A stretch of DNA of 64,000 bases from JAIBDK01 sp965261915 (GCA_965261915.1 CBDHDW010000013.1:2914001-2978000), one strand, 5' to 3'. Positions 17,075 through 26,595 are shown, counted from the stretch's first letter. The notes: generated by a model from the letters alone, not told the origin. Numbers and translations are program-made.

Positions 17075-17464
17075 TTGTCTCAATCTCCGCCAACTGATCG
17101 ACTGCCGTCACTTAGAACCATTGCGATGCCAGCGGACGCCAATCCGAGTGGCGATATTTTTGGTGGCTGGATCATGGCGCAAATGGATTTGGCTGGCGCA
17201 ATTCATGCCAGCTATACGGTGAAAGGGAGACTGGTAACAGTGGCTGTGGAAACCATGAATTTCCATTTGCCCGTGTTTGTCGGTGATCAGGTAAGCTGCT
17301 ATTGCGAAACCAAACGGCTTGGCCGAACTTCGATTTCAGTTCATATCGAAACCTGGGTGCGTCGTAAGCAATCACAGCAGCAACATCTCAAGGTAACCGA
17401 AGCCAGTTACACCTACGTGTCTATAGATGAGGATCGTCGCCCTATACCGGTAGAGTTGTTATAA
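17075..17464 (+). CDS. yciA: Acyl-CoA thioesterase, YciA-like
   Basis: Hotdog-fold thioesterase hydrolysing acyl-CoA. The 129-residue protein has the family's ANPSGDIFGGWIMAQMDLAG near residue 21, with the catalytic Asp, and the strands VAVETMNFHLPVFVGDQV and GRTSISVHIETWV. Translation begins at TTG 17075 with an AGGG site upstream. It lies 9 bases after the deoxynucleoside kinase, in the same neighbourhood as yciB and the yciI remnant. Confidence 0.92.
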   Translation: MSQSPPTDRLPSLRTIAMPADANPSGDIFGGWIMAQMDLAGAIHASYTVKGRLVTVAVETMNFHLPVFVGDQVSCYCETKRLGRTSISVHIETWVRRKQSQQQHLKVTEASYTYVSIDEDRRPIPVELL

Positions 17465-17501
17465 ACGTGAAATCGACGTACCTCATCAGTACTTTGGAAA
17501 A

Positions 17502-18788
17502 CTATGGCTGTGATTTTTTCAAAGCCTGATCAACATCCCAGATAATATCGTTAACGGATTCAATGCCAACCGAGATTCGGATCATGTCCGGGCTGATGCC
17601 TGCGGCGATTTGTTGTTCTTCGTTGAGCTGGCGGTGCGTCGTCGACGCGGGGTGAATAACCAGTGTCTTGGCATCACCAATATTAGCAAGGTGGCTTAGG
17701 AACTGGACGCTTTCGATGAACTTTGCCCCAGCAGCCTGGCCGCCTTTCACTCCGAATGTGAATACTGAACCGCCGCCTTTGGGCATGTATTTTTTACCGA
17801 GGTCGTAGTATTCGTTATCGGGATCGCCGGCGTATTTAACCCAGGAAACAGAGCCATGTCCTTTTAAGTGATCAACCAGCGCATTGGCGTTCTCGACGTG
17901 TCTTTCCATGCGAATGGGTAAGGTTTCAAGCCCTTGCAGCATCATAAACGAGTTAAACGGGCTGATTGTCGGCCCCATTGTTCTGAGCGTCTCGCAGCGC
18001 GCTTTCATGGTAAATGCAAAGTCACCGAATGTTTCCCAGAATTTGACTCCATGATATCCCTCGGAAGGATCGGTTAGGTCTGGAAATTTTCCATTTCCCC
18101 AATTGAACTTTCCTGACTCAACCACCACTCCCCCCATGGACGTGCCGTGCCCGCAAATAAACTTGGTTGCCGAATGAACCACCAGATCCGCACCATGTTC
18201 AAATGGTCGGCAAAGATAGGGTGAAGCAATGGTATTGTCTATGACGAGTGGAATTTCGTGGCGATTGGCAATTTTACTGATTGCTTCAATATCCAATACA
18301 TTGTTGTTGGGATTACCAACGGTTTCTCCGTAGAGGGCGCGGGTTTTATCGGTAATGGCCTTTTCAAAGTTTTCTGGATCGTCCGGGTCAACAAATATGG
18401 TTTTGATTCCCATACGTCTAAACGTGAGTGAAAGTTGCGTAATCGTTCCACCGTAGAGCGTACTGGCAGAAACGATTTCGTCGCCTTCTTTGAGGATGGT
18501 CAGCAAAGCCGTCATTTGGGCCGACATGCCAGAGCTGGTGGCAACCGCTGCACGTCCGCCTTCGAGTGCAGCCATACGTTCTTCAAACATTGCCGTGGTG
18601 GGATTCATTAGTCGCGTATAGATGTTACCGAATGTTTGCAGATTGAAAAGGCTGGCAGCATGGTCGGTATCATCAAATACATAAGATGCGGTTTGATAGA
18701 TTGGCGTTGCGCGGGAGGCCGTAGCGGGATCGGGTTGGGTTCCTGCGTGCAGGCACAGGGTTTCAAAATCGAATTCGTGATCGCGCAT
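17502..18788 (-). CDS. metY: O-acetylhomoserine aminocarboxypropyltransferase (sulfhydrylase)
   Basis: PLP enzyme making homocysteine (or methionine from methanethiol) from O-acetylhomoserine. The 428-residue length is typical of MetY and longer than cystathionine synthases. It begins FETLCLHAGTQPDPATASRA, has YTRLMNPTTAMFEERMAALE near residue 57, the PLP lysine in HSATKFICGHGTSMGG near residue 205, and IHPASTTHRQL near residue 380. The promoter side has been altered by an IS66 insertion starting 37 bases upstream of its start codon. Confidence 0.93.
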   Translation of the reverse strand: MRDHEFDFETLCLHAGTQPDPATASRATPIYQTASYVFDDTDHAASLFNLQTFGNIYTRLMNPTTAMFEERMAALEGGRAAVATSSGMSAQMTALLTILKEGDEIVSASTLYGGTITQLSLTFRRMGIKTIFVDPDDPENFEKAITDKTRALYGETVGNPNNNVLDIEAISKIANRHEIPLVIDNTIASPYLCRPFEHGADLVVHSATKFICGHGTSMGGVVVESGKFNWGNGKFPDLTDPSEGYHGVKFWETFGDFAFTMKARCETLRTMGPTISPFNSFMMLQGLETLPIRMERHVENANALVDHLKGHGSVSWVKYAGDPDNEYYDLGKKYMPKGGGSVFTFGVKGGQAAGAKFIESVQFLSHLANIGDAKTLVIHPASTTHRQLNEEQQIAAGISPDMIRISVGIESVNDIIWDVDQALKKSQP

Positions 18789-18817
18789 AAGTTGATGTCT
18801 AGTCAGTGAGTTAGATT

Positions 18818-18825
18818 AATTGGCA
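18818..18825. repeat. Left 8-bp target duplication of the IS66 element
   Basis: AATTGGCA abuts the left inverted repeat and is repeated exactly at 20359-20366. Eight bases is the normal IS66 duplication. Confidence 0.93.
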
Positions 18826-20358
18826 GTAACTGCCCAGGTACCCTAAGGAATAATTCTCTTGCCTGAGGAATCCCGATGTGATTCATTAAGATTATGAATT
18901 TTCCAGACGCACCCAAAGGTTATGTTTCCGTTGAGGCTTATGAAGAGCTGAAGCAGAAGAATGCCCGGCTTGAACAAACGATAGCCCTGCTTGTGGCTCG
19001 CATTGAAGATCTGGAACGTCGCCTCAGCTTGAACAGCAGCAACAGTAGCAAGCCGCCTTCAAGCGACGGCCTAAAGAAGCCCAAGGCTGAACCCAGAACC
19101 AAAAGTCTGCGGAGAAAATCCGGTAAAAAGTCAGGCGGGCAGAAAAGCCACAAGGGAAGCACTCTGTGCCAAACGGCAGACCCCGATCATGTTGAAGATC
19201 ACTTTCCTTCTGTCTGCGGGCAATGTGGCACGCCCTTATCGCCATCAATGGCCGGGGATTACGCCGCACGACAGGTGTTTGACCTGCCCGAGCCACAACC
19301 CCTGATGACAACGGAACACAGGGCACATGTCTGCCTTTGCGGCCACTGTGGGGAAACAACCAAGGCGGCGTTTCCTCTGGAGGTGAAGGCACCCGTGCAG
19401 TACGGGCCACGCATCGCCGGAGTGGCAACATATCTCCAATGCGCCCATTTCCTGCCGGAAGACAGACTGGCGCAAATAATGGCCGATTTGTTCAACGCCC
19501 CTTTGGTTCCTGCCACTGTGGCCGCCATGAACCGCAAAGCATCAGAGCGGCTCAAGGGGGTTGCTTCTCACCTGCAGGATGTGATCGCCCAACAGGTCCA
19601 CGTCAAACATCTTGACGAGACGGGTTTCCGGATTACGGGGTGCCTGCAATGGCTTCACGTTGCCTGTACACCGCTTCTGGCTTTCTACCGGGTCAGCAGC
19701 AAACGCGGTAATCTGTTATCCAATCTCACGGGCTGTATCGTGCATGATCATTGGCAGCCCTACTTCACGCTGGATGGTGTTACCCATGCGTTGTGCAATG
19801 CACACCATTTACGGGAACTGCAAGCGTTGGTCGAAATCGAACAGGAAGATTGGGCTGGTCAGATGCAAAGGCTACTGCGGCGTGCGCACCATGTCACACA
19901 GGCCGCGCGGGATAAGGGCGTGGCGGTTTCAACACCGCTTGTTGCGCTTATCAATCGGCGATACGACAGGATCATCACCGCAGCATTGGATTTCCATGAG
20001 GAATTGCCTCCACTCGTGCCGCCAAAACCCGGAAGACGGGGGCGCAAGAAGCGACGGACAGGACATAATCTGGCTTTACGATTGCGCGATCACAAGGAAG
20101 GCACCCTGCGCTTTCTGACAGATCCCGACGTGCCCTTCACAAACAACGAAGCTGAACGCGACCTGCGGATGATGAAACTACGTCAGAAAATATCGGGAGG
20201 GTTCAGGTCTGAACAAGGGGCAGAGGATTTTGCCACCCTGCGCAGCGTCATCACAACGGCGAGAAAACAAGGATGGAACATCATCGAAACACTGATGATG
20301 CCTGCCGATCAGATTATTGCAAAACTGAAATACGCTTAAAAACAACCTGGGCAGTTAC
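18826..20358 (+). mobile_element. IS66-family insertion sequence, single-gene type, 1533 bp
   Basis: The ends are a perfect 14-base inverted repeat, GTAACTGCCCAGGT at left and its complement at right, with exact 8-base flanking duplications. It encodes only the large transposase, with no small tnpA/tnpB genes, as in the ISBst12-like subgroup. Everything is intact, so the insertion is recent and the element may be active. Confidence 0.94.
18894..20339 (+). CDS. IS66 family transposase
   Basis: Large transposase of 481 residues. Order of parts: N-terminal coiled coil (EELKQKNARLEQTIALLVAR), the SSKPPSSDG motif near residue 51, a basic linker, a zinc-binding region with CGQCGTPL and CLCGHCGETT, then the DDE core with LDETGFRI near residue 241, VHDHWQPYF near residue 285 with NAHHLRELQ, and TNNEAERDLRMMKLRQKISG near residue 420. 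The frame is uninterrupted. Its last codons reach the right inverted repeat. Confidence 0.93.
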   Translation: MNFPDAPKGYVSVEAYEELKQKNARLEQTIALLVARIEDLERRLSLNSSNSSKPPSSDGLKKPKAEPRTKSLRRKSGKKSGGQKSHKGSTLCQTADPDHVEDHFPSVCGQCGTPLSPSMAGDYAARQVFDLPEPQPLMTTEHRAHVCLCGHCGETTKAAFPLEVKAPVQYGPRIAGVATYLQCAHFLPEDRLAQIMADLFNAPLVPATVAAMNRKASERLKGVASHLQDVIAQQVHVKHLDETGFRITGCLQWLHVACTPLLAFYRVSSKRGNLLSNLTGCIVHDHWQPYFTLDGVTHALCNAHHLRELQALVEIEQEDWAGQMQRLLRRAHHVTQAARDKGVAVSTPLVALINRRYDRIITAALDFHEELPPLVPPKPGRRGRKKRRTGHNLALRLRDHKEGTLRFLTDPDVPFTNNEAERDLRMMKLRQKISGGFRSEQGAEDFATLRSVITTARKQGWNIIETLMMPADQIIAKLKYA

Positions 20359-20827
20359 AATTGGCAATGGATTTCAGACGAGTTGCAGAAACGATCTTGG
20401 TGTCAACACCCATAAAGTTGAGTCCGCCGAAGATGCGGCCGTGTTCTATTTTTAGACAGCGATCATCGACGTAATCCAACCCGGCATCACGGCTAATTGA
20501 TTCTGCCTTTGTGCTGGTAATTCCAAGTTGCAACCAAACGATTTTTGCAGCAATTTCCACCGCTTGCCTGGCATATTGCGGCGTCGTTTCAGCCCGTTGA
20601 AACAGGTCGACGATATCCACCCTGGTGGGAATCGAGGCCAGATCAGGGTAACAGGTCTCTCCCAGTATCTCGTCATAATTAGGATTCACGGGAATGACTC
20701 GGTAACCATGATCAATCATGTATTTTGCTGCGAAGTAGCTGGGTCTGTGCCATTTCGCAGAGAGCCCGACGATGGCAATGGTTTTGTTTTCGAGCAGGAT
20801 TCGCCGAATTTCGTTTGTACTGGCCAT
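20336..20827 (-). CDS. CoA-binding (YccU-like) protein with IS-derived C terminus
   Basis: Rossmann-fold protein of the CoA_binding family, probably a small-molecule or acyl-CoA sensor, of unknown specific role. The 163-residue product starts with RRILLENKTIAIVGLSAKW and has YFAAKYMIDHGYRVIPVNPNY, then DIVDLFQRAE and KIVWLQLGI. Its last seven residues, CNCPGCF, and its stop are encoded by the right inverted repeat of the IS66 element. In the reconstructed uninterrupted site the protein ends after RLKSIAN with a TAA made by the duplicated target. The body of the gene is untouched, so function is probably retained. Confidence 0.88.
   Translation of the reverse strand: MASTNEIRRILLENKTIAIVGLSAKWHRPSYFAAKYMIDHGYRVIPVNPNYDEILGETCYPDLASIPTRVDIVDLFQRAETTPQYARQAVEIAAKIVWLQLGITSTKAESISRDAGLDYVDDRCLKIEHGRIFGGLNFMGVDTKIVSATRLKSIANCNCPGCF
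20359..20366. repeat. Right 8-bp target duplication of the IS66 element
   Basis: AATTGGCA directly after the right inverted repeat, identical to 18818-18825; it lies within the 3' end of the CoA-binding protein gene. Confidence 0.93.
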
Positions 20828-20907
20828 ATTGCTTTTTAAGGGTTAAGGGATATGGTTTAATCTAAAGCAATTAGCAGAATTTAACCAGATCATGATTACC
20901 CGGCGGC

Positions 20908-22533
20908 ATGAAAGAAATTTATAACCCATATCATCACGGACTCGACCAGTGTCAGGCGAACTATACGCCATTGACGCCAATTTCACTGCTCGAGCGAGCG
21001 GCCAGAACCTATCCGGATCACGTTGCAATTATTGACGGCAGTTCGACAAAAACCTGGAAGGAAATTTATTCTCGATCCATAAAGATGGCTTCTGCTCTCC
21101 GTCAGCGCGGCATTGGTAAAGATCAAACTGTCGCGGTATTGGCACCTAACTCCATTCCCGGCTATGAAACCCATTTTGGCGTTCCCATGGCAGGAGCGGT
21201 GCTCAACGCAATTAATACTCGTCTGGATGCGAAAACGGTGGCATTTATTCTTGAGCATGGGCGGGCTGATATGATGATGGTGGACGCAGAGTATTCTGAG
21301 CTTGTGAACGAAGCACTCTGCGGAATCGATCGAGATATTCAAATCGTTGATATTTCAGTCAGCGGTTTTGAATCGGCAGCAAGCGGCGAATCCTATGAAG
21401 ATTTGATTGAAAGTGGAGATGCTGGTGACGAGTATCCGTTGCCGCAGGACGAATGGGATGCGATTTCGCTGAACTATACATCTGGTACGACGGGAAACCC
21501 AAAGGGCGTGGTTTATCACCATCGCGGAGCTTATCTCAATGCGATGAGCAATATTATTGGTTGGCAAATGGCGCACCATCCGGTGTACCTGTGGACACTG
21601 CCGATGTTTCATTGTAACGGTTGGTGCTTTCCCTGGTCCCTGGCCGCTGTGGCAGGAACGAGTATTTGTTTGCGACAGGTGAATTCGAAAAATATCTATG
21701 AGGCCATTGCCGACCATAAGGTAACGCATTTTTGCGGCGCGCCAATCATCATGGGGATGGTGATCAATGCAGCGGATGATGAACGCCGAGAATTTGATCA
21801 TCAGGTTAATATGATGACTGCTGCCGCGCCGCCACCTGCGGCGGTACTGGAGGCGATGGAAACGCAGGGCTTCAAAGTCACCCATGTTTACGGATTAACC
21901 GAAACTTATGGCCCCGCTGTTATTTGCTCATGGAAGCCAGAGTGGAATGAACTCAACAATCAACAAAAAGCGGAAAAAAATTCACGACAGGGTGTGCCTT
22001 ATCATGCGCTGCAGGGGCTGGAAATTATGAATCCCGATTCCATGAAAAATGTTGACCCAAACGGAGCCGAAATGGGTGAAACCCTGTTTCAGGGAAATAT
22101 AGTCATGAAAGGGTATCTGGACAACCCGCAAGCAACGCAAGCGGCGTTCAAAGGCGGCTGGTTTCATTCCGGAGATTTGGCGGTGATGCATGAGGATCGT
22201 TACATTCAGCTAAAGGACCGATCAAAAGATATTATTATCTCAGGCGGTGAAAACATTTCTTCCATCGAAATCGAAAACTGTCTGTATTCACATCCAGATA
22301 TTATGGAAGCCGCTGTGGTCGCGAGACCGGATGACAAGTGGGGTGAAACGCCGTGTGCTTTCGTTGGTCTGGCCGCCGGGGTGGAACTTACTGAAGCAGA
22401 AGTCATTCAGTTCTGCCGAGATAATATGGCCCATTTTAAATCACCAAAGACCGTAATCTTTCAGGATCTTCCGAAGACTTCCACCGGAAAAGTACAGAAA
22501 TTTAAGCTTCGAGAGATGGCGAAAGCGCTTTAG
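20908..22533 (+). CDS. Acyl-CoA synthetase, AMP-forming (DmdB/AlkK-like)
   Basis: Adenylate-forming ligase that activates a carboxylic acid to its CoA thioester. The 541-residue protein has the P-loop YTSGTTGNPKGVVYHHRG near residue 190, the A4/A5 motif VTHVYGLTETYG near residue 325, GWFHSGDLAV near residue 418, and the C-terminal catalytic Lys in KTSTGKVQKFKLRE near residue 528. The overall pattern (LPMFHCNGWCFPWSLAA) is that of the branch containing medium-chain acyl and 3-methylmercaptopropionate CoA ligases; the substrate cannot be fixed. Divergent from the CoA-binding protein. Confidence 0.9.
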   Translation: MKEIYNPYHHGLDQCQANYTPLTPISLLERAARTYPDHVAIIDGSSTKTWKEIYSRSIKMASALRQRGIGKDQTVAVLAPNSIPGYETHFGVPMAGAVLNAINTRLDAKTVAFILEHGRADMMMVDAEYSELVNEALCGIDRDIQIVDISVSGFESAASGESYEDLIESGDAGDEYPLPQDEWDAISLNYTSGTTGNPKGVVYHHRGAYLNAMSNIIGWQMAHHPVYLWTLPMFHCNGWCFPWSLAAVAGTSICLRQVNSKNIYEAIADHKVTHFCGAPIIMGMVINAADDERREFDHQVNMMTAAAPPPAAVLEAMETQGFKVTHVYGLTETYGPAVICSWKPEWNELNNQQKAEKNSRQGVPYHALQGLEIMNPDSMKNVDPNGAEMGETLFQGNIVMKGYLDNPQATQAAFKGGWFHSGDLAVMHEDRYIQLKDRSKDIIISGGENISSIEIENCLYSHPDIMEAAVVARPDDKWGETPCAFVGLAAGVELTEAEVIQFCRDNMAHFKSPKTVIFQDLPKTSTGKVQKFKLREMAKAL

Positions 22534-22686
22534 CGGTGCTGCTAATATGTAAGTATAAGGTTTTCATTATGGCATGATAGTTTGCGTTGGAGAAATTGGT
22601 GACCTGGGTGAGTTTAATGCAGAAAAACGCTATTACAATGAAACAGGCAGGCGCCCGATTCGGCAATTTTCGTGTCAGAGTAGAAA

Positions 22687-23067
22687 CTACAATAGTCCTT
22701 CTTCCTCAAGCACTTTCCGAGCAACCCTGAAGCATTCCAGTGACATCGGCACACCGCAATAAATGCCAACGACGTGACAAATCGCGCGTATTTGTTCTTT
22801 GCTTACGCCGTTGCGGAGGGCGCCTCTGCAATGGATTTCCCATTCGTGCATTCGACCCAATGCGCCGATCATGGTCAGGTTCATCATCGAGCGGGTTTTT
22901 GGATCAATGCAATCATCCCCCCAGCCAAAGCCCCAACACCATTCAGTCATCATCTCCTGAAAGGGTTTGGTGAATTCATCTGCAGCAGCGAGGTTATTTT
23001 CAACGTACTCTGCCCCTAGTGTCGCTTTTCGTTGTGAAAGGCCGAGTTCAAATCGTTCTTTGTCCAT
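22687..23067 (-). CDS. Carboxymuconolactone decarboxylase (CMD) family protein
   Basis: Alpha-helical CMD-family protein of 126 residues, starting with GLSQRKATLGAEYVENNLAA. FGWGDDCIDPKTRSMMNLTM near residue 49 and the helix MHEWEIHCRGALRNGVSKEQI near residue 73 match gamma-carboxymuconolactone decarboxylases. A Cys is present in RAICHVVGIYCG, but not the CxxC of AhpD peroxidases. It is the gene downstream of the large FAD/GcvT enzyme, 81 bases away, and could be co-transcribed with it. Confidence 0.85.
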   Translation of the reverse strand: MDKERFELGLSQRKATLGAEYVENNLAAADEFTKPFQEMMTEWCWGFGWGDDCIDPKTRSMMNLTMIGALGRMHEWEIHCRGALRNGVSKEQIRAICHVVGIYCGVPMSLECFRVARKVLEEEGLL

Positions 23068-23148
23068 GGTGTTACCTGATTATGTGATTAATGCGGGCAT
23101 GTTACCCCAGTACGGGTGTGTATTCTATTTGCGAAATTGAATTAGTCG

Positions 23149-25590
23149 CTAATCATTGGCTCGGGGCCGCTCATTGTTAGGGTCCCAAACGGCCTGATCA
23201 AGAATGACCCCTCGGCGCTCTGCTCCCATTACGAATACAGATACTTTATTGCCGGGTTGCGCGGCATCGGGTTTAACAAAACCAAAAGCCAGATATCGCT
23301 TCACTCCATAGCCGTATCCTCCTGAAGAAATATGTCCAACTGCTTTTCCGTTGTGCCAAATAGTTTCTGATCCGAGTGGGTCAGCCTGGGGTTGATCCTG
23401 ATTGGGTTCATCGAGTTGTATGTAAGCCAGCAGCCAGCGCGTTGTCGGTGCGGTGGATTGAACAGCACCCTGGAATCCATCGTCTCTGGAAAAGCGCATC
23501 ACGTCCGCCTCGGTCAATGTCACTTCGTTAGTGATTTCATGGCCTGATTTATACGCTTTCTCCATGCGCATAGAATTCAGCGTAGCAGAGCCAACGTGAA
23601 GCAGCGCCTCAGCTTCGGATGTGGCGATTAATGCGTTGTAAACGGCGAGCATACCCTGTATCGGAACATGCAGCTCCCATCCCAATTCCCCTGTATAAGT
23701 TACCCGCATCGCCCGAACATTTTTCACTTCGGCAGCATCAATAATCTGAGTAGAGAGCCATCGAAAGTTTGTATTATCCAGTGGCGTATCGGTGCATTGT
23801 TGTAAAATTTTCCGCGATGCCGGTCCGGCGAGCATTAAAACGCCGTATTTTTCTGATACGTTCTTGATTTCCACGGTTTCATTACCACCGATTTGTTGAT
23901 GAAACCAGTTGAGTAAAGAAGCCTCTTTAGCGGCGGCGTAAACGATATAGTAGTGATTTTCGCCGAGTTTTACAAAAGTCGCTTCACCTTCAATTCGACC
24001 ATTTTCCATGATCAGATAGGTCAGGCTGATACTACCCTGTTTTTGTGGAATCCTGTTCGAGGAAATCCGGCTTAAATAAGACGCTGCGCAAGCACCCGAG
24101 ATCTCCAGCTTGGCGAAGGCAGTCAGATCAGCAATACCCGCGTGAGCTCGTAAACCGGCCACCTCACTACCGATGATATCGTGAAGCTCAGTTCTCAGGA
24201 AACTGTGTATGTGTTGTTGTGGGGTGCGTCCTTTGGCGTACCAAAACGGTCGCTCCCAGCCAAAAATATCCTGATAAACCGCCCCTTTCTCTTTGAGAGT
24301 CTCGTAAAGCGGTGATAGCTTGGAGTGCGATGGTCGGCAATCCGGTCGATCAAGCGCCGGGAAAGGTATCTCGTGACGCAGCAGATAATCTTCTTTTGCT
24401 TTATTGATACGATAGTCTTCATCGATTCTCGCACCAAACCGTCTTGGGTCAAAACTGCTCATCGAGATATCTGCGGCACCGTATATCATCCATTGTGCAA
24501 GATACTTGCCGGCACCGGGCCCCCAGGCTATTCCAACCTGCGAGCCGCAACAAAGCCAAAAATTGTCTACCCCGGATGGACCGAGCAGCATATTGCCATC
24601 AGGAGGATGAGTGATGGCACCGTGAACAACGCGTTTGATTCCGAGATTTGCCAATATCGGCATACACTCCATTGCGTTTTCAAGCCACGGCATTATCCTC
24701 TCATAATCCGCTTCGAAAAGCTCATTTTCAGATTCCCAGGGCGTCCCTTCGTCCCAAACACTCGTGGCATTGGCCTTTTCATATATCCCAATCAGCCCGG
24801 ACTGCTGCTCCATTCGAATGTAACCGGAAACTTTACGATCATCACGAACTACGGGCAGTTCATAATCGAGCGCCTGAAATTCCGCTACGGTGTCGGTAAT
24901 GAGATAGTGGTGGAGCATATTGGCGATGGGCAAATCGAGGCCCACCCATTTGCCAATTTGTCGTGCATAGGTTCCACCTGCGTTTACCACACGTTCTGCA
25001 CGAATATCGCCTTGCTCGGTTTGAACCATAAATTCTCCGTTCGATTGTTGGGCGATATGGGTAACCCGGTTTTGACGTATCACCGTTCCTCCCATCATTC
25101 TCGCCCCTTTTGCCAACGCGAAGGCGACACCGGCAGGGTCGACGTGTCCATCCCCTGTGGTATGTAGTGCTGCTTTAATACCAGCGAGGTTGTAATAGGG
25201 GTGGAGCTGTCGAATTCGATCATGGCTTACAATTTCCATTTCGTGTCCGAGGCCATGGCCGATTGATTGGGTGTAATGAAGCCAATCAACCTCAGCTTGT
25301 TCGTAGGCCACCCGCAAACTGCCGCAGCCGTGCCAGCTACAGGACTGCCCGGTCTCTTGCTCAAGTTTTGGATACAGTTCGGTGCCGTAGGTAGCCATTT
25401 TTGCCAGACCATAATGGCTTACCGAATGTGTTATCTGACCTGCAGCGTGCCAGGTTGAACCTGAAGTCAGCTCACCTTTTTCAAGTAAAACCACATCGGT
25501 TTGACCCTCTTTGCAAAGATGATAGGCCAGAGAGCAGCCCATGACACCGCCGCCAATGATGACAACATTGGCCTGATTCGGTATAGACAT
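23149..25590 (-). CDS. FAD-dependent oxidase fused to GcvT-like domain (dimethylglycine/sarcosine dehydrogenase family)
   Basis: Two-part enzyme for oxidative demethylation of N-methyl amino acids, passing the formaldehyde unit to tetrahydrofolate. In 813 residues the first about 400 form a DAO-type FAD domain (VVIIGGGVMGCSLAYHLCKE near residue 9, and SGSTWHAAGQ near residue 43, where the His is the usual covalent flavin site). The rest is a FAO_M and GcvT-type aminomethyltransferase part (RAHAGIADLTAFAKLEISG, YTGELGWELHVP, GHEITNEVTLTEADVMRF). Dimethylglycine, sarcosine or a related betaine product is the likely substrate. A divergent RpiR regulator and a palindrome at 25647 probably control it. 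Confidence 0.9.
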   Translation of the reverse strand: MSIPNQANVVIIGGGVMGCSLAYHLCKEGQTDVVLLEKGELTSGSTWHAAGQITHSVSHYGLAKMATYGTELYPKLEQETGQSCSWHGCGSLRVAYEQAEVDWLHYTQSIGHGLGHEMEIVSHDRIRQLHPYYNLAGIKAALHTTGDGHVDPAGVAFALAKGARMMGGTVIRQNRVTHIAQQSNGEFMVQTEQGDIRAERVVNAGGTYARQIGKWVGLDLPIANMLHHYLITDTVAEFQALDYELPVVRDDRKVSGYIRMEQQSGLIGIYEKANATSVWDEGTPWESENELFEADYERIMPWLENAMECMPILANLGIKRVVHGAITHPPDGNMLLGPSGVDNFWLCCGSQVGIAWGPGAGKYLAQWMIYGAADISMSSFDPRRFGARIDEDYRINKAKEDYLLRHEIPFPALDRPDCRPSHSKLSPLYETLKEKGAVYQDIFGWERPFWYAKGRTPQQHIHSFLRTELHDIIGSEVAGLRAHAGIADLTAFAKLEISGACAASYLSRISSNRIPQKQGSISLTYLIMENGRIEGEATFVKLGENHYYIVYAAAKEASLLNWFHQQIGGNETVEIKNVSEKYGVLMLAGPASRKILQQCTDTPLDNTNFRWLSTQIIDAAEVKNVRAMRVTYTGELGWELHVPIQGMLAVYNALIATSEAEALLHVGSATLNSMRMEKAYKSGHEITNEVTLTEADVMRFSRDDGFQGAVQSTAPTTRWLLAYIQLDEPNQDQPQADPLGSETIWHNGKAVGHISSGGYGYGVKRYLAFGFVKPDAAQPGNKVSVFVMGAERRGVILDQAVWDPNNERPRAND

Positions 25591-25646
25591 TTTTTGATTT
25601 CCCCAGATAAAGCAGATCGATGATTTGCAAAATAAGTTGAGCGGTA

Positions 25647-25662
25647 TGATACACTTGTATCA
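25647..25662. promoter_or_regulatory. Operator-like palindrome, divergent promoter of the oxidase and RpiR genes
   Basis: Perfect inverted repeat TGATACACTTGTATCA with 7-base arms and a 2-base centre, 21 bases before the RpiR gene start and 56 bases before the oxidase gene. Its core TACA-NN-TGTA recurs at 28271-28280 before a Rieske oxygenase gene. Probably bound by the adjacent RpiR-type regulator. Confidence 0.6.
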
Positions 25663-25683
25663 AAATTCAATTCAAGCGTTCAA

Positions 25684-26574
25684 ATGTCACAAAGCAGTCC
25701 GCTGCCGCAAAACCAGCAAGAAATCGTTGAACGGCTATTGAAAGATTTTGCTGAGCTGCCAACCCAGCTCCAGATTGTCGCAAGGGTCATTGTAGATCAC
25801 CCTTACGAGGTTGGCGTACAGACCATGCGTACCCTGGCCACTCAGGCCGATGTTCATCCCAATAGTTTTGTTCGGTTGGCCAGACATTTGGGGTTTTCGG
25901 GATACGATCAAATGCGCGAGCGGTTCCGGGATTTCGTCCGAAGCGGACCGGGGAGTTCAGAAAACCGAGCCGCAGGTTTACAAGCGATGGAACAGCGTGG
26001 CGGGAGCGCAACCGTCGTCGCAGAGATGTTGCAGTCGACGCTGAATAATCTTGAGCAACTGACCAATGCCAAAGATTTAGATAAACTGGATACTGCGGTA
26101 AACTGGTTGATGGAAAGTGAACGCGTGTTTGTACTTGGTCTTGGATCGAGTTATCCATTGGCCTATAATTTTTGGTATGTCGCGAGGATGATTCGGCCTA
26201 ATTTCATCTTGATCCCCAGACACGGAAGTTTGCCAATGGATGATATCGTGACAATCAATCCATCGGATTTGATTTTCAGTATGACATTTCAACCATACCG
26301 CATGGACGTTATCGAGACCCAGGAATTCGCAAGTCAACAGGGTGCGCGGACGATAGGTTTATCGGATAGCCCGGCTTCACCGATTTACCGAAAAGCAGAT
26401 CTGGGGATACACAGCCCGACTCACACGGCGCAATTTTTTCATAGCAATTCTGCTGTAATCGCGATATTGGAAACGCTGTGTGCACTGCTGGTAGCAAAGG
26501 GAGGTGGGGAAGCGATTCAACACGTTGAAAAGTTTAACCAGCTCCGCTGGGAGTCCGGGATTTACGCTGATTAG
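25684..26574 (+). CDS. MurR/RpiR family transcriptional regulator
   Basis: Regulator with an N-terminal HTH_6 domain (residues about 10-85, VGVQTMRTLATQADVHPNSF then FVRLARHLGFSGYDQMRERF) and a C-terminal SIS sugar-isomerase-like effector domain (about 130-270, VFVLGLGSSYPLAYNFWYVA; FSMTFQPYRMDVIE). At 296 residues it is family-typical. It is divergent from the dimethylglycine-dehydrogenase-like gene with a 93-base gap holding a perfect palindrome. RpiR proteins near such oxidases are plausible sensors of amine metabolites, although many family members bind sugar phosphates. Confidence 0.9.
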   Translation: MSQSSPLPQNQQEIVERLLKDFAELPTQLQIVARVIVDHPYEVGVQTMRTLATQADVHPNSFVRLARHLGFSGYDQMRERFRDFVRSGPGSSENRAAGLQAMEQRGGSATVVAEMLQSTLNNLEQLTNAKDLDKLDTAVNWLMESERVFVLGLGSSYPLAYNFWYVARMIRPNFILIPRHGSLPMDDIVTINPSDLIFSMTFQPYRMDVIETQEFASQQGARTIGLSDSPASPIYRKADLGIHSPTHTAQFFHSNSAVIAILETLCALLVAKGGGEAIQHVEKFNQLRWESGIYAD

Positions 26575-26595
26575 CTGAAACTTCTGGCTGACGAC

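Noticed and set aside
19024..19555. Several long minus-strand frames within the IS66 transposase
   Set aside because: They are antisense frames of a GC-rich coding sequence with complete transposase motifs on the plus strand.
24325..25167. 280-codon plus-strand ORF opposite the FAD/GcvT oxidase
   Set aside because: The minus strand carries continuous, well-conserved motifs of an 813-residue enzyme; the plus-strand frame shows no domain.
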